Part shown: positions 1 through 11,793 of the stretch, one piece after another | Layout of the letters: every line of letters starts with the position of its first letter | Position numbering within the stretch: the stretch's first letter is position 1 | From: Roseisolibacter agri | GTDB lineage: Bacteria > Gemmatimonadota > Gemmatimonadetes > Gemmatimonadales > Gemmatimonadaceae | Direction: 5' to 3' | Length of the DNA: 64,000 bases | NCBI RefSeq assembly: GCF_030159095.1 | Contig: NZ_BRXS01000003.1 | Span: forward strand, 496,001 to 560,000 | The notes under the pieces: model-generated | What the model was told of the DNA's origin: nothing | What the model saw: the letters and a program-made list of their open reading frames with translations, nothing else | Databases searched by the model: none | Made by a program: the position numbers and the translations under genes

Positions 1-308
1 ATCGGGCCGGAGATCATGTCGGTCGTGCCGTCGTACGCGGCGACGAACGCGTTGTACGACGTGAGCGCGAAGCTGCGCGAGTCGCCGAGGAAGAAGCTGA
101 AGCGGTCGAGCTGCGTGTACTGCGGCGCGACGAACGTCTGCCCGACGAGCGTCGCCTGCGACGGGTTGAGCTGGCCGAAGCCGTTGGCGTTGACCCCGCC
201 GAGGGGCGCGCCGGTGTCGATCTGCTGCGCGGACAGCGCGGTGGTGAACGCGGCGGTCGCGGCGACGGCGGTGATGGCGAGCGTGGCGGTCAGGCGTACG
301 AACGACAT
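1..308 (-). CDS. Secreted protein, N-terminal part only (cut by window edge)
   Basis: The reverse strand reads openly from an ATG at 308 to the window edge, giving about 102 residues. The first 27 residues form a typical signal peptide (hydrophobic Ala/Thr-rich core ending ALSAQ). The mature part begins with a Gly/Asn-rich segment and continues in a Tyr/Phe-rich stretch (FSFFLGDSRSFALTSYNAF) that suggests beta strands. The C-terminus lies outside the window, so a PEP-CTERM anchor, common in such proteins of this phylum, cannot be tested. It is divergent from the peptidase at 563. I do not recognise the family. Confidence 0.7.
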   Translation of the reverse strand, partial: MSFVRLTATLAITAVAATAAFTTALSAQQIDTGAPLGGVNANGFGQLNPSQATLVGQTFVAPQYTQLDRFSFFLGDSRSFALTSYNAFVAAYDGTTDMISGP

Positions 309-562
309 GGGGGGTATCCTCGACGCGCGGGGGCGCGGTATGGGGTCGGTCCCGGGCGCGCGGCGCGGCTCGTGCCGCGCGGTCGCCCCTGGGGTGCGCT
401 CACCCTACGGCGTCGGTTCCAGCCGGCCGTACGTAGTTCCTGCGTATTTTTTGACGGGGTGCGCGAACCCCGGGGCGCGCCGCGACGTATCTTCCGACCC
501 TCCCGCCGCCGGCCCCTCAGGCCCGGCCCGTCGCCACATCCGGTTCGGTGGAGATCCGACGC

Positions 563-2794
<2,232 letters not shown>

Positions 2795-2841
2795 GTCCGG
2801 GCTGCGGACTGCGGGCCGCGGATCCTCGCGCTGCGAACGGC

Positions 2842-2965
2842 ATTGCAAGGATAGGATCGGACAAGATCTGATAACGACGGATGGCTCCGCGTGGTGGCGA
2901 CGAACGTCGCGCCGCATGGAGCCATCCGTCGTTATCAGACGTCATCCGATCTTCATCCCTGCAAA
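2842..2965. repeat. Class A palindromic intergenic element, copy A1
   Basis: A roughly 124-bp imperfect palindrome. The arms contain GATAACGACGGATGGCTCC on the left and its complement on the right, with outer TTGCAAGG / CCCTGCAA ends. The tip holds a second small stem, GCGAC-GAAC-GTCGC. It starts 48 bp after the S9 peptidase stop. A half-copy of another repeat (GCTGCGGACTGCGGGC) lies at about 2799-2822. Confidence 0.85.
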
Positions 2966-3032
2966 TTCAGTTCGCAGTTCGGGTCCGGCGCGAAGGAGCC
3001 GCTACACAGATCGTGGTCAGCCGTCGATACTG

Positions 3033-3761
3033 ATGTTCATGTCGACGCCACCCCGTTTCCGTCTCATCCCCGCGCTGCTCCTGCTCGCCGCGCCCACGCT
3101 CGCCGCCGCGCAGGCGCCGCGCGATCCCGCGGTCCCCTACGCCTCGTGGGGCGAGGCGCAGCGCGAGGCCGCCGACGCGATCGCCGGCCGCAAGCTCGCC
3201 CGGCCCGCCGACGGCCGCTATCGCGTGGGCGACGCGGTGATCGTCGACGACGAGAACGGGAAAGTCTACCGCGCGCACGTCATCCTGGCCGAGGACACGC
3301 GCTACCGCGTGCGCTACGACGGCTTCGGCCCCGAGAACGTGCGCTACTACGACGCCGCGCGCATCCTCGGCTACCAGCCGGGCGTCGTCGCAGCTCCGGC
3401 ATCCGCCCCACCGTCTCACGCTGCATCGGCTTCCGCCGTTCCGTCCTCCGCCGTTCCGTCCTCCGTGATCGGTCCTGGCAAGTGGGGCTGCACCGAGAGC
3501 TACTGGCGCGTCACGAAGGCCACCTACGACTTCGAGATGCGCGGCTCCTTCACGCTCGCCGCGAACGGGACGTACGACTATCCCGGCCAGGGTTCGCGCG
3601 GCCGCTGGCGCTGGGACGCCGCGACGTCGGCGGTGCGCTTCACCGGTGGCTTCTTCGACGGCGCGCGCGCCGTGCGCATCGAGGACTCGAACAGGATCCG
3701 CCTCGAGCTCCCGACCAACGATCCCCAGCGGCCGCGGAAGTGGAGCTGCGGCCCGGTCTGA
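3033..3761 (+). CDS. Exported hypothetical protein with Tudor/agenet-like segment
   Basis: A 242-residue protein with a signal peptide (PALLLLAAPTLAAAQA, about residues 13-28). Residues about 60-110 (GDAVIVDDENGKVYRAHVI... followed by YRVRYDGFGPENVRYY) resemble the small barrel of Tudor/agenet-like domains. After an Ala/Ser/Pro linker, residues about 145-242 form a second domain with two cysteines in WGCTES and WSCGPV that could pair in the periplasm. ATG 3033 or 3039 are both possible; upstream in-frame codons lie in the palindrome and were rejected. The next gene starts inside its last codons. Function unknown. Confidence 0.75.
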   Translation: MFMSTPPRFRLIPALLLLAAPTLAAAQAPRDPAVPYASWGEAQREAADAIAGRKLARPADGRYRVGDAVIVDDENGKVYRAHVILAEDTRYRVRYDGFGPENVRYYDAARILGYQPGVVAAPASAPPSHAASASAVPSSAVPSSVIGPGKWGCTESYWRVTKATYDFEMRGSFTLAANGTYDYPGQGSRGRWRWDAATSAVRFTGGFFDGARAVRIEDSNRIRLELPTNDPQRPRKWSCGPV

Positions 3762-4237
3762 CGCGCGGCGCCGTCGCGGCGGCGCTGCTGCTGGCCGCGG
3801 CCTGCCGCCCGCACCCGACGACGACGCTGACGCTCGCCGTGTCGCCCCGTGAAGTCGTCGCCGGCGACACGGTGCGCATGACGCTCACCGTCGCCAACCC
3901 GCGCGACGACACGCTGCACCTCGCGTTCGAGCCGCCGTGCGCGGCGCGCTTCCTGGTGCGGCGCGTCGCCGACCGGCGCGCCGTGCACCCGATCCCCGAT
4001 CCCTGCGCGCGGATCGCCGGCGACTCGGCCCGCGTGACGATCCCGCCGCGCGCCACGTGGCGCGCCGAGCACGCGTGGGTGGCGTTCAGCGAGGACTCGC
4101 TGCGCCCCCTGACGCCCGGCGCCTACGAGGTGCAGGCCTCGCTGCCGCAGCGCGTCGAGCGGCGCGGCGGCCGGTCGGGCTTCCAGCTGGCCGGATCGTC
4201 GCCCGTCGTGACGCTGACCGTCGCGCCGCGCCGCTAG
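3740..4237 (+). CDS. Putative lipoprotein with BsuPI-like domain
   Basis: A 165-residue protein starting at GTG 3740, overlapping the previous gene by 22 bp, so probably translationally coupled. The N-terminus (GAVAAALLLAAAC) looks like a lipoprotein signal with Cys about residue 22, although the -3 residue is Ala and not Leu. The rest resembles the BsuPI beta-sandwich: VRMTLTVANPRDDTLHLAF near the start, a charged middle with two further Cys, and PGAYEVQASL near the end. The original BsuPI is a proteinase inhibitor, but homologues are of unknown role. A protective role next to secreted peptidases is speculation. Confidence 0.7.
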   Translation: MELRPGLTRGAVAAALLLAAACRPHPTTTLTLAVSPREVVAGDTVRMTLTVANPRDDTLHLAFEPPCAARFLVRRVADRRAVHPIPDPCARIAGDSARVTIPPRATWRAEHAWVAFSEDSLRPLTPGAYEVQASLPQRVERRGGRSGFQLAGSSPVVTLTVAPRR

Positions 4238-4259
4238 GCAGTCCCTTCCTCCGTTCCTC

Positions 4260-5108
4260 GTGCGCCCACCGCTCGTGACGTTCCGACCGCTCGCCACCCT
4301 GCTGCTCGCCGCCGCGCCCCTCTCCGCGCTGCGCGCGCAGCCGCGCCCGCCCGCCGACCTCCACGGCGCGTGGCAGTGCATGCGCAGCGTCGCCACCGGC
4401 GACCCGTCGCAGCGCATGCTCACCTTCGACGTGCGGCCGGGCGGCGTGTGGATCGACCGCACCACGCGCCAGGCCATCACCGCTCGATACGCCTACGCGC
4501 GGGCGACCGGGACGCTCCGCCTGCAGTCGGCAGGCGGCGCCCTGCTGTACACGCTGCGCTGGACCCCGCCGGGCGACGGCGGCTCGGCCGAGCGCCTGGT
4601 CGAGCAGGTCGCCGAGCGCACGCGGGCGGGCGAGGTGTGCTACCGCGCGGGCAGTGCGACCACCGCAGCGGCGCCCGTCGCAGCAGCACCCGCGCCCGCG
4701 CCCGCCGCCGCCGGCCGGCCGGTGCCGCGCCCGGGCGGCGACCCGTTCAACAAGTTCGCCTACCCCGTGCACCTCGAGATCGCCGCCTCGACGGACGGGC
4801 TGCCGGCGGACGCGGTGTTCTCGTTCACCATCACGCCGGCCGGCGGCGCGCCGTTCGTCCTGCGCCGCACGACGCGCCAGCTCCTCACGTCGCCGGCGGC
4901 GAGCCATCGCGTCCCGCTCGACGAGACGGCCACGCTCCTGCTGCCGGGGCCCGGGCGGTACCGCGTGACGGCGAGCGTCGCCGCGGCGGGGCGCGAGACG
5001 CCGCTGCAGCTGGGGTACGACCGCGCGGCGAGCGTCGAGCTGACGTGGGGCCCCTCCGACACGTACCTCAACGGCGGACGCTCGCTGATGGTGCTGCAGC
5101 CGGAGTAG
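4260..5108 (+). CDS. Exported hypothetical protein
   Basis: A 282-residue product from GTG 4260 (GTG 4275 is an alternative). The hydrophobic segment PLATLLLAAAPLSALRAQ is a signal peptide. Residues about 35-125 form one domain (WQCMRSV... VCYRAGS, two Cys). An Ala/Pro linker follows, then a second beta-rich domain of about 120 residues with the pattern FSFTITPAGGAPFVLRR and PGRYRVTASV, like an Ig-type sandwich. It lies 22 bp after the BsuPI-like gene and is probably cotranscribed with it. No family recognised. Confidence 0.7.
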   Translation: MRPPLVTFRPLATLLLAAAPLSALRAQPRPPADLHGAWQCMRSVATGDPSQRMLTFDVRPGGVWIDRTTRQAITARYAYARATGTLRLQSAGGALLYTLRWTPPGDGGSAERLVEQVAERTRAGEVCYRAGSATTAAAPVAAAPAPAPAAAGRPVPRPGGDPFNKFAYPVHLEIAASTDGLPADAVFSFTITPAGGAPFVLRRTTRQLLTSPAASHRVPLDETATLLLPGPGRYRVTASVAAAGRETPLQLGYDRAASVELTWGPSDTYLNGGRSLMVLQPE

Positions 5109-5202
5109 CCGCGCGGCGCGCTCGCCGCCGGCGCGGGGCTGCGCAACCGGCCGCGACGACGCATGTTCGATGGTCCGCGCCCCGCAGCCCGCAGTCCCGC
5201 CC

Positions 5203-6378
5203 ATGTCCGTCCTCCTCACCGAACGCGACGCGCGCCTCCTCGGCGCCGCCAGCGAGGCGCTGCTCTCGCCGCTCCTCACGGGCAGCGCGGACCCCGCCCC
5301 CTGGTGGGCGCGCGTCGAGCCGGTGATCCGCGAGCTGTTCCCCGGCACCAACGCGCTGCTCGCGCGGCCGGCGGAGGGCGGGCTGAAGATCGTCTCCGAG
5401 AGCGCCGACTGGCCCGGCGTCCACACGATGGAGACGATGTCGTGGAGCGACCCGCGCTCCAACCGCTTCGTCTTCGAGTGCCCCGTGGCCGAGGCGTGGC
5501 TGAAGCACCGCCGCGCGCTGGGGAGCGAGGTCTCGGGCGAGACGATGTCCGAGCGCTGGCTCGCGGACCTGGGCCATCGCCTCGATCGCAGCATGTACCT
5601 GCACGAAGGGCTCTACGGCGCGCGGATGCACGGCTTCATGACGCTCACGCCCGTGCTCCCCGACGGCGGCGAGGTGTTCCTCACCGTGGGCCACGAGCGC
5701 AGGACGGGCGCGCGCGACCTGGAGGCGGCGCGACTGCCCGTGCTCGGCATGCTGCTGCCCGCGCTGCGCACCGGCTTCCACACGCTGCGCACCTTCGCCG
5801 CGCGACAGGCCGCGATGGCCGCGACGCTGGACGCGGTGCCCGAGGCGCTGCTGGTCATCGGCAGCGACGGCCGCGAGATGCACCGCAACGCCGCGCTGCG
5901 GCGCCGCCTGGGCGAGGAGCCCGAGCGCGAGCGCGTGGCGGCCGAGATGCTGGCGCTCGCGCGCGGACTGCAGGCGCTGCACGCGCGCACGCACGGCGCG
6001 CCCGGCACGGCCGCGCGCCTCGCGCTCCCCACCGCCGGCGTGCCGCGCACCGAGCGCACGCTGGCGACGCCGCTCGCGCGCTACGTGCTGCGCGCCGCGT
6101 TTGGGGCCGAGGCGGTGTGGGGCGCGGCCGGCACGGTGCTCGTGTCGCTGGAGCCGGACGCGGCGCCGGCGCCGCTCGCGGGCGGACCGCTGGCCGCGCT
6201 CACGCCGCGCGAGGCGGAGGTCGCGCGCCTGCTCGCGCGCCGCGCCACCAACACCGAGGTCGCCGCCGCGCTCGGCGTCAGCCCGCACACGGCGCGGCAC
6301 CACGCGCAGCGCGTGCTCGAGAAGCTGGGCCTCAGGTCGCGCCGCGAGCTGGGCGCGCTGCTCGGCGTCGCGGGCTGA
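5203..6378 (+). CDS. LuxR-type helix-turn-helix transcriptional regulator
   Basis: About 391 residues. The C-terminus (from about residue 333) is a clear GerE/LuxR DNA-binding domain: LTPREAEVARLLARRATN, then TEVAAALGVSPHTARHHAQRV and LGLRSRREL. The N-terminal 330 residues lack a receiver domain and show no recognised sensor motif; a GAF- or PAS-like ligand-binding fold is possible. ATG 5203 is chosen over ATG 5170 because the intervening residues are low-complexity; neither has a good ribosome binding site. It converges with the permease gene, which ends 8 bp away, so its target is not evident from context. Confidence 0.85.
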   Translation: MSVLLTERDARLLGAASEALLSPLLTGSADPAPWWARVEPVIRELFPGTNALLARPAEGGLKIVSESADWPGVHTMETMSWSDPRSNRFVFECPVAEAWLKHRRALGSEVSGETMSERWLADLGHRLDRSMYLHEGLYGARMHGFMTLTPVLPDGGEVFLTVGHERRTGARDLEAARLPVLGMLLPALRTGFHTLRTFAARQAAMAATLDAVPEALLVIGSDGREMHRNAALRRRLGEEPERERVAAEMLALARGLQALHARTHGAPGTAARLALPTAGVPRTERTLATPLARYVLRAAFGAEAVWGAAGTVLVSLEPDAAPAPLAGGPLAALTPREAEVARLLARRATNTEVAAALGVSPHTARHHAQRVLEKLGLRSRRELGALLGVAG

Positions 6379-6385
6379 CGTTCGC

Positions 6386-7647
6386 CTACTCGTAGCGCAG
6401 CGCGTCGATCGGATCCAGGCGCGCCGCCTTGCGCGCGGGGAGCAGGCCGAAGACGAGCCCGATCCCGACCGACACCGCGACCGCGACGAGCGTCAGCGCG
6501 AGCGGCGGCGTCGCGCTGACGTTCATGAACGCGGTGGCGGCGCGCCCCACCGACAGCCCGACGGCGATGCCGATCGCGCCGCCCACGCCGGTCAGCGCCG
6601 CCGCCTCCAGCAGGAACTGCTGCATGATGTCGCGCCGCGTCGCGCCCACCGCCTTGCGGATGCCGATCTCGCGCGTGCGGTCGGTGACGCTGATCATCAT
6701 CACGGCCATCACGCCGATCCCGCCGACCAGCAGCGCGACGGCCGAGAGCACGAGCATCACGAGGAAGAAGACGCCCGTGAGCTTGTTGAACGTGTCGAGG
6801 ATCTGGTCCTGCGTGATGAAGTCGAAGGTGTTCCGGTCGCCGGGTCGGAGGCCGCGCCGCTCGCGCAGCGCCACGGTGACCGCGCCCTGCGCGTCGGCGA
6901 CGCTGACGCCGCGCCGCGGCTTCACCGGCACGAACAGCGCGTTCGTGCGGTCGATCGCGAACCGGCGGTCCATCATCCGGTAGCCGACGATCGCGTGCAC
7001 CTTCTGCCCCGGCGGCTCGAAGATGTTCGCGGCCGCCTGGTAGATGCCGATCACGCGCGCCGGATGCCCGCCCACGCGCACCCACGCGTCGAGCGCGCGC
7101 GTGGCGCCCTGCGCGGCGCCGAACAGCTTCGTCGCGGCGTCGGCGTCGAGGACCACCACCGCGTCGCCGCGGCGCAGCTCGGCCTGCGTGAACCAGCGCC
7201 CGGCCACCAGCTCCCCGCCGTAGATCTCCGGGTAGCCGGCGTCCGCGCCCATGACGATGCCGAGGTTCGTGCGCGTGCCCGCGTACTCCACGCGGTTGAG
7301 GATCTGCGCCCAGATCGCCGCGTACTGCACCTCCGGCAGCGCCGCCAGCCGCTCGGCCTCCGCGGGCGTGAGGTCGGGGCGCGCGCGCACCCACGCCGGC
7401 AGGTTGTCGGGATTGAGCGGCGTCTGCGAGAACACCTTCATGACGTAGAACGTCGTCGGCCCGGCCAGCTCGATGGTGTGGATGATCTGCGCCTGCACGC
7501 CGCGCACGATCGTCGCCATCGCCATCACCGTCGCCACGCCCAGCACGACGCCGAGGATGGTGAGCGCACTTCGCCCCTTCGCCTGGCGCAGCGACGCGGC
7601 GGCGACGGCGACGTTCTCGCCGAAGCCCAGGAGGGCGCGCAGCGCGT

Positions 7648-7651
<4 letters not shown>
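6386..7651 (-). CDS. ABC transporter permease, MacB/FtsX type (second of pair)
   Basis: A 421-residue permease. One N-terminal membrane helix (LTILGVVLGVATVMAMATIV) precedes a periplasmic MacB-PCD domain of about 220 residues. Three C-terminal helices form the FtsX domain, with the usual cytoplasmic coupling motif REIGIRKAVGATRRDI after the first and LLPARKAARLDPIDALRYE at the end. The start overlaps the stop of the upstream permease (ATGA), so the two are translated together and likely form a heterodimer. No ATPase or HlyD-like adaptor gene adjoins them. Confidence 0.9.
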
Positions 7652-8889
<1,238 letters not shown>

Positions 8890-9030
8890 GGCGGGCGGGC
8901 CGGGGAGAGGGCGCTCCGACAGTATCGGGCCGCCGGCGCGCGCCGGCCAGCGTCCCAGGTCAGCGCCGCGGCGCCGTGCTGCGTTGTATCGTTGCTCGGT
9001 CCCGCGCTCGCCTCACCGTCTTCCCGACCC

Positions 9031-10326
9031 ATGCGCCGCTTCCTGCCCGCCCTTCTGCTCGCCCTGCCCGCCGCCTCGCTCGCCGCGCAGCCCGTCCGCA
9101 AGGACGCCGCGCCGCCGTCCGATCCGGCGAAGGTCGCCACGCTCCCCGCGATGAAGCGCGTGCTCGACTCGCTGCGCGTCACCAACGCGTGGACGCTCGA
9201 CCAGCAGGCGTCCATCTGCGAGATCCCCGCGCCGCCGTTCAAGGAGCAGGTGCGCGGCCAGGAGCTGAAGAAGCGCTTCGAGCAGCTCGGCCTCCGCTCG
9301 GTGCGCATCGACGCCGAGGGGAACGTGATCGGCGAGCGGCCGGGCACCGCGCAGGACGGGCCGACGGTCGTGATCTCGGGCCACCTGGACACGGTGTTCC
9401 CCGAGGGCACGGACGTGAAGGTGAAGCGCAGCACCGCGCCCGACGGCTCGGCGCGCCTCACCGCGCCCGGCATCGGCGACGACTGCCGCGGCCTCGCGGT
9501 GCTGCTGTCGGTGGCGCGCGCGTTCCAGCAGAGCAACGTGCGGACGCCGGGCACCATCCTGTTCGTCGGCACGGTCGGCGAGGAGGGCGAGGGCAACCTC
9601 CGCGGCGTGCGCCGCCTCTTCAACGAGACGCTGAAAGGCCAGGTCGACTACTTCATCTCGGTGGACGGCACGGGCTTCGGCGTCACGCACAAGGCGGTCG
9701 GCAGCAACCGCTACAAGATCAGCTTCAAGGGCCCGGGCGGGCACAGCTTCGGCGCGTTCGGCATGCCGAACCCCGCGCACGCGCTCGGCCGCGCGGTGGC
9801 CAAGATCGCCGACCTGCAGACGCCGGCCGATCCGCGCACGACGTTCAGCGTCAGCATCCTGCGCGGCGGCCAGTCGGTGAACTCGATCCCGGCCGAGGTG
9901 TCGATGGACATCGACATGCGCTCGGAGAGCGCGGAGGCGCTGGCGGACCTCGACCGGCGCGTGCACGCGGCGGTGGACGCGGCTGTGGCGGAGGAGAAGG
10001 CGCGCTACCCGAAGTCCACGGCGGCGCTCGCGGCGGCGTGGGACACGATCGGCATCCGCCCCGCGGGCTCGCAGCGCGACGACGCGCCGATCGTGCGCGC
10101 GGCGCTGGCGGCAGCGCGCGTGCTCGGCGAGCAGTCGGAGCTCAGCGCGTCGAGCACGGACTCGAACGTGCCGATCGGGCTCGGGATTCCCGCGGTGACG
10201 ATCGACGGCGGCGGGCGCGGGCGCGGGTCGCACTCGCTGGGGGAGAGCTACGACGACACCCCGCGCGGCTACGTCGGGCCGCAGTGGGCTGCAGTGCTCG
10301 TCGCCGCACTGGCCGGGGCGAAGTAG
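9031..10326 (+). CDS. Secreted M20/M25/M40 family metallopeptidase
   Basis: A 431-residue exported di-zinc exopeptidase. A signal peptide (about residues 1-19, LAAQ) is followed by the M20 core: His118 and Asp120 in SGHLDT, Asp151 in GDDCRG as bridging ligand, Glu184-Glu185 in GEEGEG as catalytic base and ligand, Asp212 in VDGTG and His401 in GSHSLGE. The dimerisation domain begins near YKISFKGPGGHSFGAFG. All expected residues are present. It probably releases amino acids from peptides. The gene is monocistronic, with a good intrinsic terminator 22 bp after the stop. Confidence 0.93.
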   Translation: MRRFLPALLLALPAASLAAQPVRKDAAPPSDPAKVATLPAMKRVLDSLRVTNAWTLDQQASICEIPAPPFKEQVRGQELKKRFEQLGLRSVRIDAEGNVIGERPGTAQDGPTVVISGHLDTVFPEGTDVKVKRSTAPDGSARLTAPGIGDDCRGLAVLLSVARAFQQSNVRTPGTILFVGTVGEEGEGNLRGVRRLFNETLKGQVDYFISVDGTGFGVTHKAVGSNRYKISFKGPGGHSFGAFGMPNPAHALGRAVAKIADLQTPADPRTTFSVSILRGGQSVNSIPAEVSMDIDMRSESAEALADLDRRVHAAVDAAVAEEKARYPKSTAALAAAWDTIGIRPAGSQRDDAPIVRAALAAARVLGEQSELSASSTDSNVPIGLGIPAVTIDGGGRGRGSHSLGESYDDTPRGYVGPQWAAVLVAALAGAK

Positions 10327-10348
10327 TCGTCGCTCGTTTCGGTGTGGG

Positions 10349-10382
10349 GAGCCGGCTCCGTCGCGGGGGCCGGCTCTTTTTT
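10349..10382 (+). terminator. Rho-independent terminator after the M20 peptidase
   Basis: An 8-bp stem GAGCCGGC / GCCGGCTC with a GC-rich loop is followed at once by a run of seven T. It lies 22 bp after the stop at 10326, in the right orientation for that gene. Confidence 0.85.
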
Positions 10383-10383
10383 C

Positions 10384-10602
10384 ATCCCGAGCGCAGCGAG
10401 GGATCTCTCACACCGGCGGGCGCGGCGGCCATGGGCTGCGGCTCCCGGCGATCGCGGCCGCTGCGGGCTGACCTCGGTCTTCCCTCGCTTCGCTCGGGAC
10501 AAGCCTTGCTGCGATCGAGGTCGCCTGCGCCCATGCCCGCCGCGCCCGCCCCACCATCGTTGTCGTCCCGAGCGTGCGCGCAGCGCACGGCGAGGGACCT
10601 CG
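10384..10602. repeat. Three CCCGAGCG(N)GCGAGGGA dispersed repeats
   Basis: Copies at about 10384-10409 (forward), 10478-10500 (reverse) and 10562-10602 (forward, with an insert of GCGCGCAGCGCAC). When translated such repeats give the false peptide HPERSEGS, a string familiar from spurious annotated proteins in many bacteria, which marks it as a widely dispersed intergenic repeat. The sequence between copies is itself partly self-complementary. Confidence 0.75.
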
Positions 10603-10722
10603 GGGTTCACGCTCGGCGCTCGGCGCTCGGCGCTCACCGTCCCTGCGGCGTGGGACGCATCACCCCCCACTCGCCCGACTGCGCGCAGAGCTTCGAAACA
10701 CGCAGCACGCAGCACGCAGCCG

Positions 10723-11646
10723 TTACACGCTCGCCGCCGCGATGAACTCCACGACCCGCTCCACCACCTCCGGCGCCGCGAGGATGCGGAAGTGCCCCTC
10801 GCCGACCACCGGCTCCACTGCGCCCAGCGGCCACGCGTCGGCGATGGCGGCGCCGTCGGCCCACGGGACCTCGTCGTCGGCCGGGTCGTGCAGCACGAGC
10901 GCCGGCACGGTGAGCGTCGCGGCCGCGCGCGCCGCGTCGAAGTGCGCGAGCGCGCCGCCGACCAGGGATTCCAGCCGACGCTCCATCCCCGCTGCGCGCG
11001 CGCTCGGCAGGCCGAGGAAGCGGCCCACGCGCGCGACGTAGGGGCGCGGCGCGCGCGCGGGCGCGAGCAGCACCGCGGCGTGGGCCTGCAGCCCCGCCTC
11101 CAGCGCGAGCGTCACCGCGGCGCCGCCGAGCGAGTGGCCGACGACCGCGTGGATGCCGCCCAGCTGTGCGGCCAGCGCGGGGAGGATGCGCCTCCACTCG
11201 GCGATCGAGGTGCGGCGCCCGGGCGAGCGGCCGTGCGCGGGCAGGTCGATCGCGACGGCGCGATAGCCGGCGTGCACCAGCCCCTCGGCCAGCGCGACCA
11301 TGTCGGCCGCGCGGCCGTTCCAGCCGTGGACCAGCAGCACCGTCGGGCCCTCGCCCCAGCTCCAGCCGACGATCGGATGGCCGGCGGCGACGAAGGCGCG
11401 CGGGTCGGCGGGGATGCCGGGGATGACGGGGTCGCGCAGCGACCGGCGGCGCGGCGTCAGGAAGAGGCGGGCCGCCTGCCACTCGGCCAGCGGCGGCGCG
11501 ACGCGGCTTGCGACGGCGAGGCCCAGCCGCGTCAGGCGCAGCCCGAGGACGGGCCCGGCGGACGGACGACGGGGCGGACGGGCGGCGACGGGCGCCGGGG
11601 AGGGCGCGGACGTGGGTGCGCTGGGCCAGGCGATGTCGACGGGCAT
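10723..11646 (-). CDS. Alpha/beta fold hydrolase
   Basis: A 307-residue cytoplasmic alpha/beta hydrolase. An oxyanion motif VHGWNG at about 107-112, nucleophile Ser172 in VGHSLGG, Asp257 in DPADDEVPW and His285 in GEGHFRI complete the triad. The N-terminal 90 residues are Pro/Ala-rich and then basic, with no signal peptide. The promoter has a strong -35/-10 pair, and its spacer carries the same palindrome found upstream of the divergent TetR gene, so it is very probably repressed by that regulator. Its 3' end touches a CACGCAG repeat arm. Substrate unknown; ester or lactone is plausible. Confidence 0.9.
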   Translation of the reverse strand: MPVDIAWPSAPTSAPSPAPVAARPPRRPSAGPVLGLRLTRLGLAVASRVAPPLAEWQAARLFLTPRRRSLRDPVIPGIPADPRAFVAAGHPIVGWSWGEGPTVLLVHGWNGRAADMVALAEGLVHAGYRAVAIDLPAHGRSPGRRTSIAEWRRILPALAAQLGGIHAVVGHSLGGAAVTLALEAGLQAHAAVLLAPARAPRPYVARVGRFLGLPSARAAGMERRLESLVGGALAHFDAARAAATLTVPALVLHDPADDEVPWADGAAIADAWPLGAVEPVVGEGHFRILAAPEVVERVVEFIAAASV

Positions 11647-11677
11647 CGGGAGCCTCTCGTGATGGCGGTGGCGCCAT

Positions 11678-11706
11678 TAAATACGACCGATCGTGCTATT
11701 TTGCAA
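11678..11706 (-). promoter_or_regulatory. Promoter of the alpha/beta hydrolase gene
   Basis: On the minus strand: -35 TTGCAA at 11706-11701, a 17-bp spacer and -10 TATTTA at 11683-11678. This predicts a start near 11671 and a leader of about 25 nt with GAGAGG before the ATG. The spacer contains the TetR operator. Confidence 0.65.
11683..11694. promoter_or_regulatory. Probable TetR operator 1
   Basis: The near-palindrome ACGACCGATCGT lies in the spacer of the hydrolase promoter. The same 12-mer, with one change, occurs once more in the spacer of the TetR gene promoter; both are followed by CCTATT or GCTATT. Confidence 0.7.
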
Positions 11707-11758
11707 GCGTGCGCGTATCTTCTCCCTTGGCCAACCTGCCGCCCCGCCCCGTCCAGCG

Positions 11759-11787
11759 TTGATGGACACGACCGGTCGTCCTATTCT
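11759..11787 (+). promoter_or_regulatory. Promoter of the TetR gene, probably leaderless
   Basis: -35 TTGATG at 11759-11764, a 17-bp spacer and -10 TATTCT at 11782-11787. The ATG is at 11794, only 6 nt after the -10 box, so the transcript would begin at or within a base or two of the start codon. Confidence 0.65.
11768..11779. promoter_or_regulatory. Probable TetR operator 2
   Basis: ACGACCGGTCGT, a perfect 12-bp palindrome, sits in the promoter spacer of the TetR gene. It matches operator 1 at 11 of 12 positions, which suggests autoregulation and coordinate control of the divergent hydrolase. Confidence 0.75.
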
Positions 11788-11793
11788 TTCGCC

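Larger units (their letters stand above)
10327..10722. other. 396-bp non-coding region between convergent genes, rich in repeats
   Basis: After the terminator, this stretch holds three copies of a dispersed motif, CCCGAGCGCAGCGAGGGA-like, in alternating orientation: forward at about 10386-10405, reverse at about 10480-10499, forward and expanded at about 10565-10599. A tandem CGGCGCT array follows at about 10612-10637. A single arm of the CACGCAG repeat lies at about 10698-10722, against the stop of the alpha/beta hydrolase gene. I see no gene in it. Confidence 0.75.

Noticed and set aside
451-493. TTGACG (451-456) with TATCTT (488-493) as one promoter before the S9 peptidase
   Set aside because: The spacer is 31 bp; only the -10-like box is mentioned.
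5163-6395. Long frame on the plus strand inside the LuxR-type gene and a minus-strand one opposite
   Set aside because: Low-complexity Arg/Ala/His composition; the frame at 5203-6378 holds a clear HTH.
10384-10602. CRISPR array
   Set aside because: Only three repeats, in alternating orientation and with unequal spacers.
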